The position numbers were made by a program, and so were the translations under genes. From assembly GCA_028565635.1 (NCBI GenBank), contig JAOXYB010017187.1, positions 1 to 18,827 of the forward strand: a stretch of 18,827 nucleotides of DNA, in the 5' to 3' direction. Shown here piece by piece: positions 1-10,122 of the stretch (within the stretch, counting starts at the first letter, position 1; each line of letters opens with the position of its first letter). This stretch comes from Phoronis ovalis (taxonomy: Eukaryota; Phoronida; Phoronidae). The notes beneath the pieces are model-generated. The model saw only the letters and a list, made by a program, of their open reading frames with translations. It did no database searches and had not been told where the DNA came from.

Positions 1-129
1 ATGGGTTCGAATGGTAGGAAACAGGTCCGCGAATGCGGATTGACGGTTCGAGTCTACGCTGGTTAGGTAGGCCTGTTTCAGTTGACAGAAAATGCTTGTA
101 TAGCAACCATGAAAATCCAAGATGCACAT
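1..129 (-). CDS. Possible partial minus-strand coding fragment at window edge
   Basis: Positions 1-80 are about 52% GC (42 of 80), far above the surroundings. The minus strand is open from ATG at 129 to the window edge, reading ...QAYLTSVDSNRQ...PTIRTH. An AACAG|GCC acceptor-like site ends at 77 on that strand. A second minus frame (LPNQRRLEPSI...) is also open, and the plus strand closes at TAG near 64. The same stretch carries GGTTCGA box-B-like strings and a GAAACAGG/CCTGTTTC inverted repeat (18-25, 73-80), so a tRNA-related repeat is an equal alternative. Product unknown. Confidence 0.25.
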   Translation of the reverse strand, partial: MCILDFHGCYTSIFCQLKQAYLTSVDSNRQSAFADLFPTIRTH

Positions 130-1259
130 GTGCAATTTTTAAATTTCTCCTGTAAAGTGGGGTTTTCATTTAGTTCAAACAGAAATCATGGCACCAACAG
201 TTCACAGCATAGAAAAATAAGTATCAGTTAATGAGAAGACAATTCCCACAAATTTAAGAATGACCTATGACTCCTTTGGTACAGGGTTGTTAGGTATTAT
301 ACTCATTGGCAGTCTCCAAAGATGAGTAATGCACCCGATAAAACTCACAGTACATAACAAATAGACAAATAGTTGAGTTGAAAACATTCAAACCTCCTAA
401 ATTAAACTTCACAAATAACTTAAATAACAGAATTAAATCATAGCTGCTTTTGAAATAAATCATTTTAATTTCTTATGGAAATTGTACTATTTATTATAGT
501 TTCAAAAATATTTTTAAGTGAGGTGACCAAAAGAAATAAATCTGCATAGAAGTCATATAAAGCTATAAACAGCTATCACAGAAGATTTCCCAAGCTAGTA
601 GTTTCATATCAATTATTCATGGTTTTTCTTGGTTGTGCTGATTATACAAAAAGGTATGATTGTGCATGGTTGAGAGAAAATCAAACTGTATCCATTTCTT
701 TCATGTCACCCTGTATTTCTTTAAACAGCATTTAGTTTGGAGAAGCATTTTTGAGAAGCATATATACTGACTGCTGTTGTTTGATACATGTTTTCCTTAA
801 CTTTTGATTTTAAAGAGCACAATGCACAGTACCTTCAAGTGATGCTTGAGTACTGACTTGACATTTCAACACATCAGGTTCCAATACCAAGTCATATGAA
901 AGAGGACACTTTTATCTCATCCAACCACATGAATTCAGGGACAGTTGATCCAAGGATTTTCTCTGAGGGGAGGATCATGTTAATATTAGTATATTAGCAA
1001 TTTTTTGGCTTGATGATAGTACTACTCACTAATATGTTCAAGATAGCACAAGAAGATCGAGTTGACTGTTATGTTATTCCCTCAATTCACTCCTAAATCA
1101 GTCAATGGTTCAAGTAGTAAGAGGAACTATTTAAAATGTAGATAACTACATTTCTAGGAACCTTTCAATATTTTTCAAATAGCTGATAACATGTTATTTC
1201 TCTGAAGGAACTCCATCAAAAGTTTCTTTTATGTAACAAATAAGTAATCTCGGATGAAA
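130..1259. other. AT-rich non-coding stretch
   Basis: No supportable gene. A GTCACCCTGTA string near 705 resembles one mariner-type end, but no partner was seen. Confidence 0.6.
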
Positions 1260-1347
1260 TTAACCTGTATTTGTTTCAAGGAAACCCACTATATAACATC
1301 TGCGACCACACTCATCTAGCTGAGGTCGAACACGTACACAGCGGTTT
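1260..1347 (-). CDS. Possible tiny minus-strand coding exon, Cys/Arg-rich
   Basis: On the minus strand a pyrimidine-rich acceptor (TTTCATTTTCCAAG) precedes one base plus 28 codons, starting NRCVRVRPQLDECGRRCY and ending in TAA at 1262-1260. Three cysteines and higher GC than the flanks make it look coding, but it is very short. A weaker donor CAG|GTTAAT near 1263 would be in phase with the second open minus frame at 1-76. The plus strand here also folds: AAGGAAACC near 1278 pairs with GGTTTCTT near 1343. Family not recognised. Confidence 0.2.
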
Positions 1348-1352
1348 CTTGG

Positions 1353-2080
1353 AAAATGAAACCAGTTAATCAGTATCTAGACTGTTATCATCAATGCTGT
1401 TATCATTGTTTTATCACCAATTGTAAGCTATGAAAGAAACCACACTCTGAAATCTGTGGGGCTGACATCGAGGACATTAATTTGTAGATTTAAATCATGT
1501 CTATTAGAGCCATTACTGTGACACTCAGTACATGGTGCTAAAGCCTAATATTAAAGAAAAAATGCGCATCCTTAGAAAAAATCTGCATGAGTGACACAGA
1601 TGAGCAACATAAAGACAAACTGGGTGGAGAAAGAAAAGAAAAAATTCTGACAAGGCTTGTTAACTGCAGCCAAGCTAAACACTCCTATTAAAACGTTTCT
1701 GATTTCACAGTAATACAAAAATCATTATTTCAATTTAAATGCTTGCAAAGATGATTTCAATAAATTTACCTCATTTTCTTGATTTTGAACTTTTTAAATA
1801 ACTGAAATGTGTCTAATAAATATACTGTATATTGATGACATTTCAGATTTTGTAACATATTGTTGAACGATGCTAAGGCTTTTCATGGCAGTTCTCAAAG
1901 GGAATACATTATGTACAATTTTGCCATAAAAAAATCTCACATGGATTAATTTTTTATTTTTTTTTAATTTCAAAAACAGTGAATATGATTATTATAAGCA
2001 AAAAGCTTGTGTCAAAATGATACTTGATATGTGCATTTTACAAAAACTTTTGGGCAGTATCAATCCGGCAAGAGATAGTA
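1353..2080. other. AT-rich non-coding stretch
   Basis: Contains A/T homopolymer runs near 1945-1970 and no coding or repeat signal I can support. Confidence 0.6.
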
Positions 2081-2125
2081 AGGTATGTTAATACACTTTT
2101 CACCGAGTTTTATATTAACATACCT
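2081..2125. repeat. Perfect 13-bp stem hairpin
   Basis: AGGTATGTTAATA (2081-2093) is the exact reverse complement of TATTAACATACCT (2113-2125), with a 19-nt loop. No gene abuts it. Confidence 0.85.
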
Positions 2126-3174
2126 GATGTATGAAAAATTTATTGTTAAATGGAAAAATAAAAATACAGCTCAGTAGACCCATAGTCCATTGTTATGCAA
2201 ATGCGTGAAGTGAAATTGATGCAAAAGTGATACATTTTTTATGTTGGACACTAAATGTTTATTACATATTTAGGGTGTGCATTTAGGAATGAATATGGTT
2301 ATTTATTCAATGTGATATGTCTACCAAAAGAGTATGTTTCCCTCTTTTGACAAACACTTTAAGAGGCTTTTTTTCTTATGCGCACTTTCACATTATTTCC
2401 ACAAGTATCAACCCTGGAGGGTTATAGTATCTGCTTTTCTTGGGATTTTGGTAGGTATTAAGTCTATTGACATCTTGAGGTTATATGTCCGATTTGTACA
2501 CAATAAATCCTTCTTTGTCACATTATGTAAGACAATTTAAAAACAATGCCAGATGTATAACTTGTCTTTAGCATGAAATATGATAGGTTCTTCCAAAGTT
2601 ATCTTGACGACAAATGTGTATATATAGAGCACTTATGTTGCTGATTTTGTAAAAACCATTCAGACCTGTGCTAAAACTGTCCATCGAAAATAACGTTGCA
2701 AGTTGGCAGTACGAGTTTTCCTCAATTTTTGCTGTGTTAAGGTAAGTGTCTTCTTGTAGGGCCAATATTTTGTTCTTGTCAGTTAAATGATCACTAGCTG
2801 ACACGCATAAATTACAGAAAAAATATAGGCTTAAGCAGAATAAATAGACCCCATTGTTATTATTAAAATCATCACTATAAACGTAATTATAAACATGATT
2901 ATAGATTGTTGACATGTGAATGCTTTAATGTGTAATGAGTAGATTCATCTTACATATACAAAAACTTTTTTCTTACATCTTTTGTTCTATCTTGCTGAAA
3001 TAATATGTATTTAAAATCAAAAAGATTGACCTGCATCAAGAAGTCATTGTTCTTTGTTAATTTTGAGAAATAATAATAAAATTTTGAAATGAAGTGTGTG
3101 AGAATAAAACGAAGCAGTGAATATTATTAAATGCTATTTGTGTTTTCACGTTCACTTACAAATTCCGGCTTTAA
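2126..3174. other. AT-rich stretch with unsupported ORFs
   Basis: Holds a 68-codon plus ORF (2334-2540), a 115-codon minus ORF (2568-2915) and an isolated perfect donor AAG|GTAAGTG at 2742. TTGAGAAATAATAATAAAA near 3062 recurs diverged near 3504. No gene can be asserted. Confidence 0.5.
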
Positions 3175-3326
3175 TTATGTATTTAAGTGTCCTCAAACAA
3201 AATAAAGTATATTTTAAAACAATGCTTTGAGTACAATGAAGACAAACACAGGTTTAATTAGGCAGTTTGCTCTGTTATGTAAGAGGAGATGATACTACAA
3301 AATAAAAAATTAAGGGTATTAATATG
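3175..3326. repeat. Dispersed repeat copy A
   Basis: Shares TTATGTATTT, AAGTGTC, CTCAAAC, AAATAAAGTA, GAGTAC, ATGTAAGA and a terminal TATTAATATG, in the same order, with 6309-6472. The flanking TTAAATGCTA near 3128 also has a counterpart near 6173, so the original unit may have been longer. Confidence 0.65.
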
Positions 3327-4627
3327 ATAATAATAAGTTTGGAAGTTTATAACCTGTAGATATAATCAGTACTAATAATAAACACAACTAACATGCAATG
3401 ACATACAGGTTTAACAAAGTAACAGGTAGAAGAAAATAAAGTTTGTTGACTTTTAACTAAAACTATGTAAACAGGTTATTGTTCTACTGTTTCAATTAAC
3501 TTTAAGAAATAATAATAAAAATTGTGCATATGTTACAACATTTTAGAAATATTAAAGATTATTTTTACTAAATGAAGTCTTAAATAATTAGCTTATCAAT
3601 GCTGCATGGATGGGGAAGCAATGGAAGACTGTGATGATTTTTGTAAGTGAAAACATCCTGTAAAATAATAGATAATTGCATCAATTTTTCAGAAGTTTAT
3701 TCTCTTCGCTTGCCTGGGGGTGACAGGTAGAATAGTTGGGTACGTATGTTTGTTACAGTATCAGGTCCAATGGGTATACATTACGTTTGGGTCGGTTCTT
3801 CAAGGCCGGTTCGAACCAGCCGGTTTGGGCTGTTTAGAAAATGGACGTATCATAATCCCTAAAGTAAGACTTTGTTTGTAAATTATTAAATCCGCCTTAG
3901 CGCCAATGTATACAGGCCCAATGTACTCTGTGTTCAGGGATGTTCGTCAAAGTTTAACCGCAACTTACTATTAAATATCGATTTTTCACGGGATTAACCT
4001 GTCATGCTATCTGTTAAATATTGTATTTATCATGTAGTGATCTATAATTTTCTTGTTTGTTATTATGAACTGGTCTTGTAGTTCAAATATCATAAAATTA
4101 CTTCAATTACGGAACTTAAAATATTAAGCTTATGACTTTATGTTTAAAAATTATCCTGAGATGCTGCATGACACCTTGAGTTGACGAAATTCACTCAATA
4201 TTAAGGTGATCATTTTTCCTTTGATAACATGCTGTAACTTATTAATTGTCAAGACAAATGTGCTAGTTCGGCATTAATAGCTGTAAGATATTTTCCAGTA
4301 TTTTACTATCGGCATGCGAGCTAAGCCAAAACCACGGCAAACACAATAAAGTACACGTTTGGGAAGGGAATGGTAGAAAGGGGCTACCAGTGTTACAATT
4401 ATGGATGGGAATATGGAGATATTGAACATTACACTTGCTCCATGTTTGAAGATAAAGAGATGGCAAAGTGGTCATAGATTTATACATGTACAAATTCTAC
4501 TTGTACTTGTAATTATGTAATTGACCTATTATCGCGTTAATTCTACCTGAACCCATATAATATCCTTCTTGGGCCTTCTTACCATGTTGTTAATAAATTA
4601 TGAACAGTTTATCAAAAAAAAGGAACA
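3327..4627. other. AT-rich stretch with one GC-rich island
   Basis: Mostly featureless. A GC-rich island near 3705-3835 contains the palindrome GGTTCGAACC and two CCGGTT strings. The minus ORF 4263-4493 has no recognisable features. Confidence 0.5.
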
Positions 4628-4656
4628 TTGTATCTATTGTATCTATTGTATCTATT
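4628..4656. repeat. Microsatellite-like (TTGTATCTA)x3
   Basis: Three exact copies of a 9-mer followed by TT, directly upstream of the first copy of the 4663/4930 duplication. Confidence 0.9.
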
Positions 4657-4662
4657 ACAACG

Positions 4663-5013
4663 TATTTTAAAATTCTTCATGATCGCCCAAATCGTACATT
4701 GGATTTTTTACTTGTTAGTCAATGAAGAATAACATTGTTTCGTAACTTGTACAGTACTTAATTCGGCAAATGCAACTTTCTATTTTAAAGGTGCTAATAA
4801 CCTATTAACCTATTTAATAATACTAGTACCTGTATACCAGTACCCGTATAACATCATTCGTTACAGTTCGCTATTATACGAAATATAGTTGTCAAAAAAT
4901 CAAATAAAGGATTTGTTAGCAAAAATTAGTATTTTAAACTTCTTTCTGATCATCCAAACTGACAATTAAACTTAATTATTAATTAGTTGATACATTGTTT
5001 CGTAACTGTGCAG
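4663..5013. repeat. Diverged direct duplication (4663-4754 and 4930-5013)
   Basis: Both copies run TATTTTAAA, CTTC, TGATC, CCAAA, and end with the exact 16-mer ACATTGTTTCGTAACT followed by CAG. The spacer holds AGTACCTGTATACC/AGTACCCGTATAAC near 4825. Non-coding. Confidence 0.65.
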
Positions 5014-5410
5014 GATAACGATCAGAAACATACAAGCTGCGATACACAAGACAGTGCTCATGCAAGAGAAAGGGGTCAACTGGTGGAAGAAGACAGCAAA
5101 GTCTCTGGACACTAATCTGATTGAGAATGTTTGTGTTTATATATTAATAGAAATAAATTGAAATTAAACTGATATCAATGAGACTATTTTCCCCTTAGTT
5201 AATTTAGTACAAAAGTTATTTTGGTACATAAAGTATTGTATTCAAAAGTTCGCAAAATATTATAATATACAGGCATGTAATATAAAAGAAAATCAGAATT
5301 GCAACCATTACGCTTCGCTTACAGATTTTTAACTACAATTCAAATTCAACATTTTTTCTGCAGTCTGCTATTCTAGTATATCACTGATGGATATGCTTTA
5401 ACTATGACTT
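5014..5410. other. AT-rich non-coding stretch
   Basis: No gene, hairpin or repeat found by eye. Confidence 0.6.
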
Positions 5411-5510
5411 AAAAAAGTGTATAAATAGCTTTAAAAAATAAGGGTATATTATTCGGCATCCAGGATGAAAGAATGATGCAAAAAAGGGTATAAAATAGCT
5501 CAAAATTAAA
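5411..5510. repeat. Direct repeat AAAAAAGNGTATAAA(A)TAGCT
   Basis: AAAAAAGTGTATAAATAGCT (5411) and AAAAAAGGGTATAAAATAGC (5480) are near-identical, about 69 bp apart. Confidence 0.7.
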
Positions 5511-5569
5511 GCAAAGACAACATTTTGGTCCGGAAAATAGGATATAAAATTTGAGCTCATAGGTCCCAA

Positions 5570-5862
5570 GGGACTTTTTTATCCTTTGTAATAGATATGC
5601 ATACCATGTAATGGGACCTTTTTATCCTTTGTAACAGATATAGTTACCCAACTATTAGGGATTTTTTAATTTTTCTTAATAGACATGGATATATCCACTA
5701 TGTACCAAACATTTTGACTTGACACTGTCTTCAAAAATATAGAATTTTTTTCTACGACATGCCAAACATCGACATAGAGTCGATGGGACTTCACTTGGGA
5801 CTATCATTAATATCCCTGCGATATAAAGTTGATTGATAATAGCACTGGGACTATTAATAGCA
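5570..5862. repeat. Degenerate GGGAC-headed tandem array
   Basis: Units starting near 5570, 5613 and 5658 (period about 43-45) share GGGACYTTTTTATCCTTTGTAA and an AGATAT/AGACAT tail. Looser GGGACT units recur downstream near 5786, 5798 and 5848. CATCGAC (5767-5773) pairs exactly with GTCGATG (5779-5785). The minus-strand ORF 5676-5936 overlaps the array. Confidence 0.6.
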
Positions 5863-5956
5863 CAGACAGATAATCCAGCAGATAATATTATTAGTAGCAT
5901 AAATTGCCTAAATAAAAATGCAGTCTTTATCTGCATTATAAGCTTGGACCAAAGAT

Positions 5957-6056
5957 CCTTTGTCTTCGTTATAAGGTGGAAATAATTATGATGAACCTTT
6001 GTCTTCGTTAAGGTACGGGCCCTGGAATGGAAATAATTAACAGAGCCTTGTTATTG
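5957..6056. repeat. Two-copy repeat CCTTTGTCTTCGTTA...GGAAATAATTA
   Basis: CCTTTGTCTTCGTTATAAGG...GGAAATAATTA occurs first, then CCTTTGTCTTCGTTAAGG...GGAAATAATTA about 40 bp later. The second copy contains an extra GC-rich GGTACGGGCCCTGG insert. Confidence 0.75.
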
Positions 6057-6224
6057 ATGTAAGCAGGGAATAACAATTGCGGCCTGGATTACGTTTAGGT
6101 ATTTAATTAAGTGTCATGAAAAATGAAATAGAAATGAAAATCTATTTTAAAAACAAAGGCGGGGAGAATAATTAAATGCTAGTGTCTCGTGTCTTAACTC
6201 TCACTTGAACAAGATGTAATTTCT

Positions 6225-6237
6225 CGCCCCCTCCTGG
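6225..6237 (-). promoter_or_regulatory. CTCF-like motif CCAGGAGGGGGCG
   Basis: The minus strand reads CCAGGAGGGGGCG, 12 of 13 matches to the CTCF core (G for Y at position 5), in a GC-rich island. It also forms one arm of an imperfect inverted repeat with GGGGAGAATAATTA at 6161. Confidence 0.35.
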
Positions 6238-6308
6238 CAATATTTGATATAAAGAAAGAGATCATCCATTACAATATGATACCCATAATCGCAAAAATTT
6301 GATCTTTT

Positions 6309-6472
6309 TTATGTATTTTTAAAAGTGTCTCAAACGAAATAAAGTAGAGTGCGAAATAAAGTAGAGTGCAAAACAAAGCGGTGAGTACGATTATGACCAT
6401 AGGGTCCGTGATTCGTTTATTCATGTAAGAAGAAACAGCTGCACAAGACCGAAAATTAAGCGTATTAATATG
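6309..6472. repeat. Dispersed repeat copy B, with internal 17-bp duplication
   Basis: Homologous to 3175-3326 in the same orientation. It carries two exact copies of CGAAATAAAGTAGAGTG (6335-6351, 6352-6368) where copy A has one diverged unit, so the tandem duplication is private to this copy. The GCG|GTGAGTAC string here resembles a splice donor but belongs to the repeat. Confidence 0.7.
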
Positions 6473-7368
6473 TAGATTTTTTTTAACTTTCTTGTACTTA
6501 TTTAATGTTATTCCTTTAATTTCTTTTCGATTTCTGTCTTTGTATTACTGATACCAATTAAGAACTCAGAAATAATTATAAGATATGAGATTTAAAATGT
6601 ATAGTCTGTGTGATTGAAGTATGAGCGAGATGTAGAACAGCGTACTAACATTCACTTGTGATAACAGTGAGGTTAATGAGGACGAAGTTGTGTTAGTTCT
6701 ATTTTTTGGTTATCACATTGAGTTAATTTAATTTAGTAGGGAATAGATATTTATGTTTTTGTTGATAGAATTTAATTGCTATGACGTTAGTACTGTAGGG
6801 TAGTCTTATATATTAATGAAACAGTAATACAGATGGATGTACTATTAAAAATGTTAAAAATTATTTTGCCCTTGTGATTACTTTTTTGACTGGTTTTGTA
6901 TGCATGCATATCATTTGGTAAAAGTTTGCATCAAAAGGGAAAGTAAATGACTGACTGCACATCTCCATTTCTGTGTGTACATTTTTAAGCCTATTTCTGT
7001 ATCATTATTTTTAAGAAAATTATTTTGTCACTTCATTGTAAAAAAAACCCCAGTGAATCTATGATTTTGCCAATGTTGAAATTTATGGATATTTTTAGAT
7101 AAATAAACAGTTCAAGAGTTAAATGTGTCCTATAAACTTATCTGTAAGCTATACCCAGTGATTGCATGATTAGATTTTACTGAACAATTGGTATTTTACA
7201 GTAGTTGTGCTTAGAATCATTTAATTAGTATAGTAGTTCTGGATCTTAATGAGTTAGGATTAATTGTAATGATGAAGTTGCAAAATGTGAAAAGATGCTG
7301 CCGTGTAACAAGCTCGCCTACTGTTAGCCTGTTATTATTACTCTCTACTCCTAAGAGGTTCTTGATCT

Positions 7369-7382
7369 GTTGCCACGGCAAC
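7369..7382. promoter_or_regulatory. RFX X-box palindrome
   Basis: GTTGCCACGGCAAC is a perfect 6+2+6 inverted repeat and fits the RFX consensus GTNRCC(N0-3)RGYAAC. RFX proteins control ciliary and some neuronal genes in animals. It lies about 2.75 kb upstream of candidate exon 1A; use by this gene is inference. Confidence 0.5.
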
Positions 7383-8296
7383 TAGATGTTAAGTAAGTCA
7401 AAATGAAATGAAAATTATAAATACAAGAATAGTATTGATTCTAAGCTTATATATTCAAAGGTATTAGGTAAATTTTAACATATCCAGGCACACTTTACTA
7501 ATTTGTACTTTATGACTGGATAAGTATTTAACATCAGAATACAGTTGAAGGAAAGCAGCTGAAAAAGTCATCATCTTTTATGGAGGCTGCCACGTGCCAT
7601 CCCTCTAGGATGTTACAGCAAAGCATTCAACAAAATACATTTCAATGTATCATTTTTTAAATGCACTTTTAACAGTTTAAGTGTTTGCATCAATTTGTTT
7701 CAACTACAGTGTCATGGTAACCAAGTGTAAAATCTTAAATTTCCAAATACTCTTGCAAGACATAATTGGCTCAGTTTTCTGTGCTAAATATGTTTATATG
7801 GCACTATAGATTATTGTAGTATCAGGTGCTACTATGTTTTAAAATATGCACATACTAACAAATGTCCTTACATTGCCTTGAATAATATGTTGCAATATCT
7901 GGTAAATGCTTCATATCCTCACTAAAAGTATAGAATTTGGTCAGTTTCAAATAAATTTGGTACCACCACTAATACTATGGAGTATTTTGGACTGCAATTC
8001 TTATGCAGATTTTTTGCATGCTGTGAATATTATTCAGTTGCCGGCAATCATTAAGAAGAATTTTTTTGACCACGGAGACTTCAAAGATTAACGTCATTTA
8101 GATAAAAGAAGCTGACTGCTAATTGATTTTCCCAGAGATCATTTCTGCTATTTTACATTGCCTGGATTTTTTTTAGGTTCACATTAAAGTTTGTTGATTT
8201 AACTGTGAGTCAGAGACCTAATGACAGTTTGTGTAGCATCTGTTGCATTTATTTTTCAATTAGTTTTTACACATTTGCATATCTTGTCTCTTTATA

Positions 8297-8311
8297 GCAG
8301 ACATTGTCTGC
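8297..8311. repeat. 15-nt perfect palindrome with paired CAGAC boxes
   Basis: GCAGACA-T-TGTCTGC is a perfect inverted repeat around one base. CAGAC/GTCTG boxes are SMAD-type half-sites, but a single pair has little predictive value. Confidence 0.4.
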
Positions 8312-10122
8312 GGTGTAGATAGCTGACAGTGAATGTATGCCATGAAATGAATGTGTTTCATAAAAGACTAGTTTTGATTGAAAAGTGTTGCTAATTTATC
8401 AAGAGTTCACTCAAGAGTTAATCATATTCCAAAAAAATATCTATGGAAGATTAATAGACAATGCAACTTAAAAAATATGTGTTTGAAAAGACCTGTATAA
8501 CCAAAGTAGATTATTTGAAAATTGATCTATTATCATTTGGACTTTAAAAACAGCTTGAAGAAGATTTTTAAAGAATAATTGTGTAAGAAGATATAAGCTA
8601 CTGCAGAAAACGTTATAAAGAAAATAAACAAATTATAGACATTGAAGAACTAATTACCTTGGAAAATAGATATGGCTGGATCACATCATGTAACTCTTTA
8701 TTTTATAGTGCAGGGCTTATTATATTAAAATGTTATTAAAGCTTGTGGCAAGAAAACATTTCTTTGTATTTAAAAAAGTACTATAATTATATACCCTGTA
8801 TTAGCATTATTTGAGCATGAGCCAGCTGTTATTATGATAGGCGAAATGTGCTAAAAGAAGGTAATGTTACATGATCATGTAACTTTTTGATTGGTTATTG
8901 ATACTACAAGCTACTGCATAAGTATAAGCTTTGAATCCCAAAAAACAAATGAAAATAAAATGTATTTAAAAATTTGCAGAAAAGAAACAACCAAGTGAAC
9001 AGAATCACCTACGTGTACTGTGAATTGCAAAACACATTATAGCTGGTATGTGTCGCAGATTAACCAGCATCATTAAAACTACTTAATTACGTCCGGGAAG
9101 TATCATAGCAATGTGTTTTTTTATGATTATCTGTGCTTGTTAATTATAGCAAACAAGTTTAATTCATGGAATATGTAAAATAGTTAAATACGATATATAA
9201 AACAAAACATAACGCAGCAAAAGATGTAAGAGTTGTGTGATCTACTTATCATTTACGTGATATCATCATTTAGGTATTAGTCGATATGAAAAGGAATCCA
9301 ATTAACATATTCTGTGGATTCACACACTAACAGGAGTATAATTGTTTTTACGTTGACGGCATATTCTTATTCTGATGCTTAGTCGATATGGAAATCTGAC
9401 AAACTTAGGGAGCGATACGGATATTGGGGTTTTACTGAGCATAAAGACACAATAAAGATTGACTGGATCTTTAAAATTTTATGTACATAATTACAGATAT
9501 AAATAACAGCTAACAACTGTTTTTGTGTTACGAAGAATTCTATTTATATGCATAAATAAACATTCAGAGGAGGTGCTTCTTGTCATAGGTGTAATGAAAA
9601 TCTACTCAAAAAATTCAATATGATGATAAAGGAAATGGAAATATCAGTTCTAATTGATGTTTATCTTCTGCAAAAAATATGTTGGCTATGAGGATGTACA
9701 TAAACAACACCTTTGCCAGCAGTTCAAGAAGTGTATTTCTATAGAATTCTCATTAGCTGACAAATCTAGTGCGGTTTAAAGTGAGAAAAACACAAATGAA
9801 AAATACTATTTTTACACATATTACAAGGAATACTCTAGGTTTGTTTGTCGCAGGATATTTTTTCAAGTATGAATACTGATAGTGCTGAGAATTTGGGATC
9901 ACATGGCTTTTTAGACAGCTATATGATTGGTTACTTAGACAGTCTGTACATGTATCACTCCTGATTATCCAATTGTGATGTGATTATTTATTTTAGTAGG
10001 AGATAATGATATCGCAATAGGAAAGCAGAGGTAGTATATTGTAACTTGTGCAAAACCCAGGAGAATGATAATAGTAGATTATTTAAGGATTAACTGAAAA
10101 CATGATCACATAAAAAACAATC

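Larger units (their letters stand above)
6473..10122. other. Upstream region of exon 1A, mostly featureless
   Basis: Apart from the X-box (7369), a CACGTG E-box in GCCACGTGCC near 7590 and the CAGAC palindrome (8297), it is AT-rich with no supportable exon. TTAGTCGATATG occurs twice about 100 bp apart, near 9278 and 9381. The 61-codon ORF at 7906 shows no coding signature. Confidence 0.5.

Noticed and set aside
619-653. ATG block MVFLGCADYTK ending AAAAG|GTATGA in phase 2, compatible with the common exon
   Set aside because: Only 11 codons in AT-rich DNA with a moderate donor and no compositional contrast; phase agreement alone is a one-in-three chance.
705-715. GTCACCCTGTA as a mariner-type terminus
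   Set aside because: No matching inverted end found within several hundred bases on either side.
2334-2540. 68-codon plus-strand ORF
   Set aside because: Length is expected by chance at this base composition; composition is Phe/Leu/Ile/Lys-rich as in random AT-rich DNA.
3606-3642. ATG block encoding an acidic MDGEAMEDCDDF followed by GTAAGTG, a possible further first exon
   Set aside because: It ends in phase 1; joined to 17732 it hits a stop within seven codons. The TTT before GT is a poor exon end.
3810-3835. GGTTCGAACC palindrome as a tRNA T-arm or B box
   Set aside because: No acceptor stem, D-arm or A box at a workable distance; the T stem does not pair well.
6375-6390. GCG|GTGAGTAC as a splice donor
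   Set aside because: It lies in a dispersed repeat whose other copy reads TTTGAGTAC, and no open frame leads into it.
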